From NCBI RefSeq assembly GCF_014898055.3, contig NW_023605305.1, positions 116,944,234 through 117,008,233 of the forward strand: a stretch of 64,000 nucleotides of DNA. Reading direction: 5' to 3'. The position numbers and the translations under genes were made by a program. The notes under the pieces were generated by a model that did no database searches, had not been told where the DNA came from, and worked only from the letters and a program-made list of their open reading frames with translations. This stretch comes from Talpa occidentalis (Eukaryota; Chordata; Mammalia; Eulipotyphla; Talpidae). This document shows positions 1 through 12,200 of the stretch, one piece after another; the first letter of the stretch is position 1; every line of letters starts with the position of its first letter.

Positions 1-3000
1 CGGCGGTGCTGGGGCCCGCGCACCCGGGCATGGAGCTGCTGACCGTGCAGGCCCGCGACCCCGACTCGGAGGTCACCTACAGCGTGCGGGCTGGCAACGC
101 TGACGGGGCGCTGGCCGTGCACCCCCGCACGGGGCGCGTGTCCGTGCTGTGGCCCGCCCTCCTGGGCCGCGGCCGCGAGCTGACCCTCGAGGCCTCAGAC
201 GGCCCGCACCAGGACAGCGCCCTGCTGAGGGTGACCGTCACGCCCGCCCCAAACTCCAGCCTGCGCTTCGACCGCAGCGTCTACCGGGCGGCGGTGCAGG
301 AGGACGCGCGGACCGTGGGGACCCTGGCGACGCTGGGCGTGTGGGGCCGCCTTCCCAACGACACCCTGGCCTTCGCGCTGCTCAACGGCACGGACCTGTT
401 CCGGATGGTGCCGACGGCGGGTGTGCTGCAGACGCGCGGCCTGGCCCTCGACCGGGAGCAGCAGGACACGCACGTGCTGGCCGTGGAGGTCAGGGACGAC
501 CGCTCGCCCCCGCGGGTGGCCCGGGCACTGGTGTGCGTGTCCGTGCAGGACGCCAACGACCACTGCCCCGAGTTCCAGCACCTGCCCTACGCTGCCGCGG
601 TCCCCGACGGCACGGAGCCGGGCGACGTGCTGCTGCAGGTGTCTGCCACCGACCGGGACACGGGGCCCAACGGCGTGGTCACCTACGCTTTCGTGGAGGA
701 CCACCCCTACTTCCGGCTGGACCCCTACCTTGGGGACATCTCTCTCCGGAAGCCCCTGGACGAGCAGGCGCCCAATGAGTACCGGCTGCGGGTGCTGGCG
801 CGGGATGGGGGCACCCCCGCCCTGCAGGCCACGGCAGAGGTGCTGCTGGTCGTGCGCAACGGCTCGCGCCCGCTGTTCCAGAGCCCGGCCTACCGCGTGC
901 GCGTGCCCGAGGACGCGCCGCCCCGCACCCCGGTGCTCCACGCGCAGGCCCGCAGCCCCGAGGGCCACCGGCTCATCTACAACTTGGCGGAGACCACGAC
1001 CCCGGCCGGCATCGCCGTGGACTTCCGGACCGGCGTGCTGACCGTCGCAGGCCCGCTGGACTACGAGTCGGAGCCCAGGCACATGCTCACGGTGAGGGCC
1101 ACGGACACGGCGCTGGGCGCGTTCTCGGAGGCCGTGGTGGAGGTGCAGCTGGCGGACGTGAACGACAACGCGCCCACCTTCCCCCAGCGTGTCCATGCCG
1201 CGGCCGTGCCCGAGGGCCTGCCCGCCCACACGCCGGTCATCCGGCTGCTGGCCTCGGACCGTGACTCGGGGAGGAACCGCGACGTGTCCTACCAGATCGT
1301 GGAGGATGGCTCCGACGCGTCCAGTTTCTTCCACATCGACAGGGACACTGGGGAGATGTCCACCGTTCAGGAGCTGGACTATGAGACCCGGCAGCACTTC
1401 GACGTGAAGGTCAGGGCAGTGGACGGCGGTGACCCCCCGCTCACTGGGGAGACCCTGGTGGAGGTCAGCGTGTCCGACGTCAACGACAACCCCCCCGTGT
1501 TCAGGCAAGCGCAGTACGAGGCCAGCGTCAGCGAGCTGGCCACCTGCGGCCACCTGGTCCTCAAGGTCCAGGCTCTGGACCCCGACAGCGGGGACGCCGC
1601 CCGCCTGGAGTACCTGATCCTGTCCGGCAACCGGGACCGGCACTTCTCCATCAACAGCTCGTCGGGAATCATCTCCATGGTCAGCCCCTGCCACAAGCCT
1701 CTGGACGCCTCCTACAGCCTGAGGGTGGGCGCCTCGGACGGGGTCTTCCGGGCCTCGGTGCCCGTGTACATCAACACCACGCACGCCAACAGGCACAGCC
1801 CGGAGTTCCCGCAGCGCGTGTACGAGGCCGAGCTGGCGGAGAACGCAGCCGTGGGCACCCAGGTGATCGAGCTGCTGGCCACGGACAGGGACAGCGGCCC
1901 CTTCGGCGCTGTCCACTACACCATCATCAACAAGCTCGCCGGCGAGAAGTTCACCATCAGCCCCGGGGGCCGGGTGGCCACGCGGCACAAGCTGGACCGG
2001 GAGAACGCCACGGAGAGGGTCATCGCCATCAAGGTCATGGCCCGGGACGGGGGCGGCCGGGCGGGCTTCTGCACCGTGAACATCATCCTCACCGACGAGA
2101 ACGACAACCGGCCCCAGTTCCGGGCGGCCGAGTACACCGTGTCGGTGCCCGCCGACGCGGGCAGGGGCTTCCCGGTCATCCAGGTGCTGGCCCACGACGC
2201 CGACGAGGGCCGCAACGCCGACGTCACCTACTCGGTGGACTCCGCGGGTGGCCCGGACCCGGAGGTCGTGGGGGTCAGCCCGACCACGGGGGTGGTCCGG
2301 GTGAAGGAGAGCCTGGCGGGGCTGGAGCACCGGGCCCTGGACCTGAAGATCAAGGCGCAGGACGGGGGCCCCCCGCACTGGGACTCGCTGCTGCGGCTGC
2401 GGCTGCAGGTCGTGCCCCGGGAGGCGCCCCTGCCCAGGTTCTCGGAGCCCCTGTACACCTTCTCCGCCCCCGAGGACCTGCCCGAGGGCGCCGAGCTCGG
2501 CTCCGTGCGGGCGCTGGCCGCCCCCGACCCGGCCGCCCCTGACCCGGTCATCTACAGCCTGGTGCCGGGCACCACGCCCGAGAGCAACCGGGACGGCATC
2601 TTCTCCTTGGACCGGAGCTCGGGGCTCCTGAAGGTGAAGAAGGCCTTGGACTACGAGTCCACCAAGTGGTACCAGATGGACCTGATGGCCCTCCGGCCCC
2701 ACAACGGCACCTACTTGGCCTCCCTGGTCTCCGTCAGCATCCAGGTGAGGGACGTCAACGACAACAGGCCGGCGTTTGAGGCCGACCCCTACAGGGCCAT
2801 CCTCGCGGAGAACATGCCCGTGGGCACCTCGGTCATCCAAGTGACCGCCAACGACCAGGACACCGGCGATGACGGCCGGGTGGGCTACAGGCTGCCCGCT
2901 GGCCCTGGCAGCGACGCCGACGGGCTCTTTGCCATCGACGCAGAGACAGGCTGGATCACCACCCTCCGCGAGCTGGACTGCGAGGCCCGCCGGACCTACC

Positions 3001-3228
3001 GCTTCTACGTGGTGGCCCACGACCACGGCCAGGCTGTCCAGCTGTCCTCCCAGGTCCTGGTGGAGGTCACCGTGACGGACGAGAATGACAACCCCCCGCG
3101 GTTCACCTCCGAAGACCACCGGGGGTCTGTGGTGGAGAACGGCGACCCCGGGGAGCCCGTGGCCAGTCTGCGGACCCTGGACGCCGACGTCGCTGAGCAG
3201 AACCGGCAGGTCACCTGCTACATCACAG
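1..3228 (+). CDS. FAT2: FAT2 large cadherin exon (5' truncated by window)
   Basis: The frame is open from the first base (first complete codon at 3) to the donor at 3229-3230, ending in phase 1. It encodes about ten cadherin repeats. Canonical linkers DVNDN or DENDN lie near 1155, 1480, 2095, 2755 and 3079. The linkers near 550, 870, 1790 and 2410 are degenerate ([21 protein letters not shown]), so those junctions probably bind less calcium. The uninterrupted length of over 3.2 kb matches the single very large internal exon known in FAT2. Confidence 0.96.
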
Positions 3229-6200
3229 GTGAACGGCCGCTGTGGGGCGGAGCCGGAGGGCGCGAGGCCAGGAGAGGGCCTGGGGCTGGCCCTGGCTCCG
3301 CCACTCCCCGGGAGTGTGACCTGGGCGCGGCCCTCAGAGCCAGACCCTGCTGGCCCGGGGGGAGCCGCCGGCCTCCTCCCTCCCCTCGCAGGGCAGGCGG
3401 CTCTCGCTGGGGCCGAAGCCCTGGCAGCCCCGGTAAACCGGGAGGTGCTTGGCCATGAGGGTCTCCAGTTACTCTAGGTAACGGGGGTCACGCTGAGCGC
3501 GCGGGTGGGCTGGCAGAGACACTGTCCGCTCACGGTCAGCTCAGACGAGGACGCCCCAACCTCTGTCCAGAGATGGCCTGCTGCGGGCGTGGGCAGATGG
3601 TGGCCTCCGTGGGCCTCATGCCGCATGGGGCCCCGGGCAGATGGGACCCCCAAGCCGATCCCCCCTGAACACGGGAGAGCAGGCGGGCGGGGCATGCCTG
3701 GCCCTCTCAGGCGGGCAGAGCCACACCTGGCCACTGCGTTCCTCAGTGGACTGCAAGCCGGCCATGGCCACCCTGCCCAGCGGCCAAACCACCACCAGTG
3801 GCCGAGAGGATCTGTGCTGGCCGGGCCCCTTCCCGGTCCCTCCTCCAGTGGAGGGTGGGCAGCAGGAGCTTCCGCCGCCTTCGAGGCCCTGTAAGCAGGT
3901 CCCGTCAGGGCTGGAGCAGGGCAGAGGCCTCGGGCCGGTGGCCCCCGCAGCGTCAGCAAGCACAGCTCTCGTGGTGGCTGCGTCGGGCTCCACTCTCTGA
4001 GGGTGCCTCCCGCCACGTCTGGCGTCTAGGCGTCCAGCATGGGCAGCTGGTGCCCCTGAGGCTGTCCTCCCTGCGACCCCTCAGCATGCGAGTGGCCCTT
4101 GCTGCAGAGCAGACCCTGGACACCAGGCGGTGCAGCTGGGGACTGTCGGTGCCCCTCGCTCCCCCTCACCCTGCCTGACGCTGGCTGGAGCTCCTCACAG
4201 GGCGGCGCCCTGGACAGGGGCCCTCGAAGCCAGGGCAGAAGTCCCGGCCACGCGGGGGCTGGGTCGAGCGGCGGGTCTCCCGCACGGGGGCCCGGGGGCC
4301 TTCCGCCATGCTGGAGTCGGGCGGGCAGCTGCCAGCTCCTGGCGCTTGGCTCCTGGAAGCTCCATCCTGTCCTTGTAGAGGGCGACCCCCTGGGCCACTT
4401 CGGCATCGACCGCGTTGGAGACGAGTGGAAGGTCTTCTCCAGGACGGCGCTGGACCGCGAGCACACGGCCAAGTACCTTCTCAGCGTCACGGCCTCGGAC
4501 GGCAAGTTCCAGGCCTCCACCCTCGTGGAGGTCTTCGTGCTGGACGTCAACGACAACAGCCCGCAGTGCGCCCAGGTGAGGCCGCGGGGGGAGGAGCCGG
4601 GGCCGCAGGGGTCACTCTGGCCAGCAACTTGGCTGCCCGCGGGGTGTCACCACGCTCTCTAGAACCGCGGTCCATGGTTCCCGCCCCGCCGAGTCCACCT
4701 CTCAGGCAGCGCAGAAGAGACCTCTCCGGCCTAAGGCTCAGCGCAGGGTCTGGCCGCTCCCCTGGGGGGCACTAGTCACTGTTCAGTGCACCAGAGACCC
4801 CTACCCAGCCCATGAGAGCTGGGGGCCGTCTGGCACGGACCCCCCAGGTCATGTGAGCACGACATGGGCTGGGGGACATTCTTGGGGGGCCTCACACAGC
4901 CCAGCCCACTCTTCCCCTGGGGGTGCGTGTCCGGGGGACATGTGTCCGGTGGGGTGAGCAGGGCTGTGTCCCTGAGGTGCTTCGCAGCCTCGTGGCTTTG
5001 CTTTGGGCCACATACACTTTCTGAACACAGGAAGGCGTTTTTAACTCTTGGGGTTCACGACCTTGGGACAGAGATCTCAGACACACTGAAACTCGGCCTG
5101 ACTTGACAACGTCTCAAATGAGCACAGCCCAAGTCCACACCAAGCCGGCACGGCCACGTGAGCGCACGCTGACCACACACGCAGGTCTCTGGAAATGCGA
5201 GCACACACGTGTGCACACCCAGTGTCACCCGCCCTCACCACGCACCTCACACATGTGCACACGTCACCCTCACACACGTCCACGTGGACACAGTCCACAT
5301 GCCCATCCACACTGCCGTCCACACTGAGACCACACGAGCAGCCGAGGCGAGGGGGGCTGCCAGGGAGCAAGGGCAGAGCCCACAGCGTCCGGGGGGACAC
5401 CCTGGGTGTCGTCAGCAGGGCAGCCCTGGGGGGTGAGGGCGGCCACGCCCTCCTCCCCACCCCTCAGCCGCCCACCCTGGCGAGGGACCTCCATCCGGTG
5501 GGGGGGCCAGGACCAAGCCTCCTGCCTTCCGGGGGCTGCCAACAGCCCACAAGCACCCCAGGGCCCAGGCGTACCCGCCCCGCCCGGGCCCACAGCCATG
5601 GCCAGCAGCGGCGGGACAGCCGGTTCCCAGACGCACCAGCCTCGGCCTGTGCAGGCCCCCGGGAGGTCCCGGCGGGGGGCTTGTGCGGTCCGGGGTCCAG
5701 GCCTGAGCAGACAGTGAGGGCTCCCGGGACGCGGCTGGGATGAACCTGCTGGGGCACCAGAAGGGTGAGGGGTCGGCCTGACCACCCCGTCAGGCCCCCC
5801 TGTGCCGGGAGCCCAGAACCCCCAGAGAGGCCCTTGGTGCCCTGGGGGGCCGCCCTTTCCCGCCCCCAGTCTTCATGGCCAGCGTCCGCCACCCCAGCGC
5901 CCACAGCCCCGTCCCTGCCGCTCGCCGCCCCGCGGTCCCCTGCCCCTCCCTGCCCTCAGCGCCGCGGCCTGTCCCCTGCCAGCTCCTCTACACGGGCAGC
6001 ATCAGAGAAGACGCCCCCCCGGGACGCTTCATCCTGAAAGTCTCCGCCACGGACGCGGACTCGGACACCAACGCCCAGATCACCTTCTCCCTGCACGGCC
6101 CCGGGGCCGACGCCTTCCAGATGGACCCGCACACAGGTGGGCCGCCTGCCCGTCGGCGGGTGATGTGGGGCCAGCCGGGCCTCAGGGCCGGTGCCCGCCG

Positions 6201-9200
6201 GGGTGCCAGGTGCTAGAGGCGGGCCGGGGCAGCTCAGCCGCGGGGTACTCGCCACGGGAAAGAGGGGGTGCTGCCCTCCCCCGGGGTGCCCGCGCTGGGC
6301 GGCCCACCTCTCTGGGCTGCACCAGCACATTGACGGGGGGGGGGGGCTGCACAGAGGGGTGCGGTGATGCCGCATCTGACGCCACGTCGAGGGGGCGGCT
6401 CGCACGGGGCCGGTGCCCAGGGAGAGCTCACTGCCGTGCTTCCCTGGCCAGGGGAGCTGACCACACTCATGGCCCTGGACCGCGAGCGGGAGGATGCGTA
6501 CAGCCTGGTTGCCAAGGCAACGGACGGGGGCGGCCGGTCGTGCCAGGCAGACGTGCACCTGCGGGTGGAGGACGTCAACGACAACCCGCCCCACTTCTTC
6601 CCCGGCCACTGCACTGTGGCCGTCTTCCACAACGCCACCGTCAAGACGCCCGTGGCCGTGGTGCTGGCCCGCGACCCTGACCAAGGTGAGCGGGGCCTCG
6701 GCACGGGGCGGGCGGCAGGTGGACCCCCACACAGCCGGGAGCTGGTGCCGCGACGGAGGCCCCGGCCACAACTGAGGGGGACTGTCCCGCGCTGCTCTGA
6801 GACCCAGCCTCGGCATGTGCGGGGTGGCCAGCGGCCAGCACCCGGGACACGCCAGTGGGCTCCGTCGGCCAGGTCACACAGGAAGGGGCTGGCCCCAGCC
6901 CCGCCAAGCCTGTGGCATCCGGGGCCAATTTCCTGTCCAGTGACGGGGTCAAGTTCTCCTTCAATGTGGACGCAGCTGGGAATGCCTGCCACGGGCCGCT
7001 GTCCCCCTGCCACGGGGACGGGCTATGTCTGCGTCGGCCCCGCTGCCCCGCAGTCCGCCCGTGCCAGCCGCCCTGCATCCCTGGCTCAGACCTCATGGCT
7101 TGGCGGCTGCTGCTGGGGTAGACAGGCCCCCACAAGGCGGCCAGGCTGCTGCAGGCGGCCGGGCCTGCTCCCTGGACACGCAGAAGGCTGAGGGCTCCCT
7201 GAGGCTTGACTTCTGGCTTGAGGAGGTGCGGCTTGGGGGAGTAGGTGCTGGGGTGAGGGATCCGTGCTCAGAACCGTCCACTCCCGAGGCAGGCACCCTG
7301 CTGCCCAGGCAGCCCTTCCCTGAGACTCCCACCATGGACACTGCCAGGGCCGGCCCTGCCCCTTGGGGGACAGCCACTCGGGGCTGGGGAGCGACTGCTC
7401 CAGCCCACACTCCCTTCTCTGGGCAGAGGGCCCAGCTGCCCGGGGTCGTTGCGCCCCAGCTCCTCCTAGGGGAGCCGGTTCACGGGCACCCGAGTCCCCA
7501 CCCAATGCCCCACATGCCCCCACACAGCTGCCTGTCCTGAGGCCGAAGGGTTTACGGAGTGTGTGCAGTTTACGCAAACTCCCCGAGCGGCGGTCAGCGC
7601 CCTGCCTCGGGTGCGTCCCCCATGCGTGTCCCTGGCCGGTGAGCCCGTCTTGGGACGACACTCACGGGAGCCCAGCTCAGGCCTGGCTGGACAGCAGAGC
7701 TCAGCTCTGGCTGCAGCCAGTGCCACCAGGGCATCCACTCTCCCTGGGGCTGCTCTCGCGCCCATTACTGACCTGGCGACAGGCGCCAGGAGAGCAACCT
7801 GGGCCGGGCCGTGCTGCGCGCTGGGGCCTCTCTGCTGAGTGCTGTAGGGGTGCGGGACCCCACAGCCTGACTCGTGCCCGAGCCGGTCCAGGCCTGGTTC
7901 CAGGACCACAGTGCAGATCAGAGCCCTGTGGGTCGCTACCGGGAGTGGGGCAGGTAAAGCCACAGGTAAAGCCTGGACTCCCCCAGGGCACCGCAAGAGG
8001 ACTGCACGGGTTTGTAGATGTCTTTCCACGAGGCCTCAGCCCTACCCCCGCCCGAGACTCAGCCCCAGTCAGCCCGCGCACACCGCCCTGCCGGCTGCTC
8101 TGGGCCTCCTGGGCCCACTGCTGGTCACAGGGCCCGGCCGCGGGGTCACACGCTGTCCCCACAGGCGCCAACGCCCAGGTGGTCTACTCTCTGACGGACT
8201 CCGCCGAGGGCCGCTTCTCCATCGAGGCCACCACGGGCGTGATCCGGCTGGAGAAGTCGCTGCAGGCTGGGCCGCAGGCTGCCCTGGAGCTGACCGTGCG
8301 GGCCTCTGACCTGGGCACCCCCATCCCACTGTCCACGCTGGGCACGGTGACGGTGTCCGTGGTGGGCCTGGACGACTACCTGCCCGCGTTCCTGAGCCCC
8401 GAGCACAGCGTGCAGCTGCCCGAGGACGCCCAGCGCGGCACCGAGGTCCTGCAGCTGTCCACCCTCACCCGCCCGGCCGCCCAGAGGGCCGCCTACCGCC
8501 TGGTCAGCGGGAACGAGCAGGGCAGCTTCCGCCTGGACACCCACACAGGTGAGACGGCGCCCGCAGTCCTGCCCTGCACACAGGGACGGGGGAGGGGAGG
8601 GGACGGGGGAGGGGGGAGGGTGGCGGGGGAGGGGGAGGGGAAGGGGATGATCACGGACGGAATCGCGAGCCGGGACGGAGGACGTGGGGGCAGGTCCTTC
8701 TCCCACAAGCCTGTCCAGGGGTTCCCGCCCTCCGTCGGCCACCTCCGCCCCGGTTCCCTCACTGCCCCCCTCGCCTCTGGCCTCCCAGGGGTCCTGTACG
8801 TGAACAGGAGCCTGGACTTCGAGACAAGCCCCACGTACTTCCTGTCCATCGAGTGCAGCCGGAAGGGCGCCTCCGCCCTCAGCGACGTGGCCACGCTCGT
8901 GGTCAACATCACGGACGTGAACGAGCACCGGCCGCGGTTCCCCCGGGCCGCGTACAGCGCGCGGGTGCTGGAGAGCGCCGCGGCGGGGGAGCTGGTACTC
9001 ACGGTGAGGGCGGCGGCGAGCCCCGGGCCACCCCCGGGCCCCGGCCAGCCGCTCCGGGTGTCACCAGCTGCCGCGGCCAACTCCCTCTCGGCAGGGCTGG
9101 GCGCGGGCGCCCCAGGGGCAGCTCAGGGCAGGGACAGGAGACCTGTGCGCCCCAACAGGTCGCAGAGCAGGCTGAGGCCGGCCGCCGCGGCCCTCCCTCG

Positions 9201-12200
9201 CCGCCCGCGGTGGCCCTGCACCCCGAGCCCCGCCCCACAGGCCCCAGCCCGTCCCGCCCCCCAGGCAGCACGGCCACTGTGCCCTGCGCCCGCAGCGAGC
9301 GCATCGTAGTGGGCCCCAATTAGACACCCCCATGCCCGGCCCAGGCCCCCGGCCCCGCCTCCATCCCCGCCCACCTGTGGCAGGTGTCCGCGACGGACGA
9401 GGACGGGCCCCTGAACAGCGCCATCACCTACAGCCTCGTGGGCGGCAACCAGCTGGGCCACTTCGCCATCCACCCCGAGAAGGGGGAGCTCCGGGTGGCC
9501 AGGGCCCTGGACTGGGAGCAGGTGAGCAGCAGGGCTCCCCAGCCCCGAGGCCAGGACCGGCCTCACTTCCCCAGGCCTCGTCTCAGCCCCGCCCTCTCCA
9601 TGGCCCGTGGGGCCGGAGGCGGGAGGGGCAGGGTGCGGACCTTCCCCGCCGTTCCTCACCACTGCCTGGGAGGCAGCGGCGGCAGCGGCAGGGACAGGTG
9701 GGAGGGAGGGCTCTGCTGACCGCTGGGTCCGGCTCTAGATTTCGAGCTACTCCCTGCGGCTCCGAGCCACCGACAGCGGGCAGCCGCCCCTGCACGAGGA
9801 TGCGGACGTGGCCATCCAGGTGGTGGACGTCAACGACAACCCGCCCAGGTTCTTCCAGCTCAACTACAGCACCTCTGTCCAGGTAGGCGGCCAGCACCTG
9901 CCCCGGCCCCTCCCGGAGGGCTCCCCCGCCCTCGGTCCCCCGGCCTGCCCGTGCCCTGGACGGTGTCCCCGCGGCCGTCAGCCTGCCCTGCCGAGGCGGG
10001 TGTGCAGGGGGCTTAGCCTCAGGCTGGGGCCTCCCGGCTCGCAGACCACAGTGGAGGCGCAGAACCGGGCCACGGCCAGCAGGTGGCAAGCCTGGCTTTG
10101 CCTCCCGAAGTCTCCAGATCCTCAGCTCTTTCTACCCCAGTGGTTTGTAGACAGGGCTTGGAGAGGACCTCGGGCGCTGTGACCAGAGGGGCAGGGAGGT
10201 GAGGCTGTGGGCAGGCGGGCAGAGCTGTGCGTCCTGCTCGGCGCTGGCCAGGTCACGCCACCCGCTTTGGTCATTTCCATGTTTTGGCTGCAAGCGGCAG
10301 GCCTGACTGAGGGTCCCGTACGCGATGAGGACTTCCTCCCCCGCCTCACGAAAGGCCCGAGTGGGAGACGCCCTCCCAGCACAGCTGTTTGAGCAGGAAG
10401 GTGACACCGCGCTCCGGCGGGCGTCCCACCTCGTGGCTGCCTCGCGGCTACAGCGCTCCGGCACCACGCCCCCGTCCAGCCCAGCGCAGAGGCCAGCAAG
10501 GGCTCCACTCCTGCACAGCCCACGGGTATCACAGAAGAAGGTTGTGCAGGGCCTTTGCCTGGTGGACTTCCCTGCGGCCGGCACGGGAGCACATGACCGC
10601 CCCTCAGCCAACAACTGGCCTGGGACGCAGACCGTCGCGACCGCCGCCCGGGCACAGCCCAGCCCTTCCCGGACAGCGCACGCTTTTCGCAGATGCTGCC
10701 GCCCCGGCCCAGCTGGACAAGATCAGTGTTTGTACGAAGGAAGAGAAACGTCTGTTTCCAAAGCCACCAGCTTGTCTGTCCATGAGACTGTGATGCTGAG
10801 ACCACAGGGGACACCGCCCCCCAGGAGGGCGCCAGGCAGGGCCAGCGGGCGGCCTCACCGCCTGTGGGCGGCCTGACCGCCGTGGGTCTTCTAAGCAGGA
10901 GGCCTCCGTGGGTGCTCAGCTGACCCTAGGTGGCCCAGAACTCCCAGGGGGGCCCCAGGTGCTGACTAGTTCACACACGTGAGCCAGCAGCTGTGGACCC
11001 ATGGCCAGTCACCCGCTGCCGGTGACCCGACCCGAAGGCCGCTCCGGCCCCCATGGGCCTGTGTCTAAGGCCCGGCCCTGCCCTCAGAGGGCTCTGCCGG
11101 ACAGATAAGGGACAGCTCGCTCAGGGGCACAGTGAATGAGTGAGCGAACGAAGGAACACGCGGACCGCTAACTGGAGGCCGGCAGACGGAGGGGCGGGCA
11201 GGCGGGAGGACGGACGGGTGGGGGCAGACGACGGCTGAGGTCCACGGCCTGGCCTGGCAGCGGCGGGTGCGGAGGACTCATTTGGGACGGAGGGTCCCGT
11301 CCTGCTCCCTGACGCCCTGTTGGTCTGGCCCCAGGAGAACTCCCCCACCGGCAGCAAAGTCCTGCAGCTGATCCTCAGTGACCCCGACTCCCCAGAGAAC
11401 GGGCCCCCCTACTCATTCCGAATCACCCAAGGGAATGACGGTGCTGCCTTCCGGGTGACCCCGGACGGCTGGCTGGTGACCGCGGCAGGGCTGAGCAAGG
11501 CGGTGCGGGACCGGTATCAACTCCAGATCGAGGTGCGGGGGGCTCGGGCGAGGCAGCCCTGGGAGGGGGGGTGGGGGGCAGGCACCTGGGAAGGCCCCTC
11601 GGGACGGAGGAGGCCGCGGTGCAGCTCGCCGGCCCTCACCCCTGCGGCCGCTGCCGGCCTTCCCGGGCCCCGCTGCCGGGCCCAGTGGTCACGCAGAGCC
11701 CAACATGCCCACAGGTGTGGGACAGCGGCGCGCCCCCACTCTCGTCCTCCACGGCCGTCAGCGTCCTCGTGGCCGAGCAGAGCCGCTACCCGCCCTCCGC
11801 CCTCCCCCTGGAGGTCTTCATCACTGTGGGGCAGGGGGAGTTCCCAGGCGGCCTGGTGGGGAAGATTCACGCCACAGACCGAGACCCCCAGGACACGCTG
11901 ACCTTCGCCCTCGCGGGCGGGGCCCTGGACGGGCGCTTCTCGGTGGGCGCGGCCGACGGCACCATCCTGGCAGCCCGGGGCCTGCCCTGCGGCCACTACG
12001 CCTTCAACGTCTCGGTCAGCGACGGCACCTTCGCGGCCTCCGCGGGTGTCCAGGTGCACGTGTGGCGGGCGGGCGAGGAGGCCCTGCGGCGCGCCCTGTG
12101 GCTGGGCTTCGGCCAGCTCGGCCCCGAGGAGCTGGTGAGTGACCACTGGCGGAACCTGCAGCGCTTCCTCGGCCGCCAGCTGGGCGCCCGGCGCGGCCAC

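Noticed and set aside
195..3119. A 974-codon open frame antisense to the FAT2 cadherin exon
   Set aside because: It mirrors the long GC-rich sense exon. Its product is a composition-driven Gly/Arg/His/Val string without domains, while the sense frame has clear cadherin motifs.
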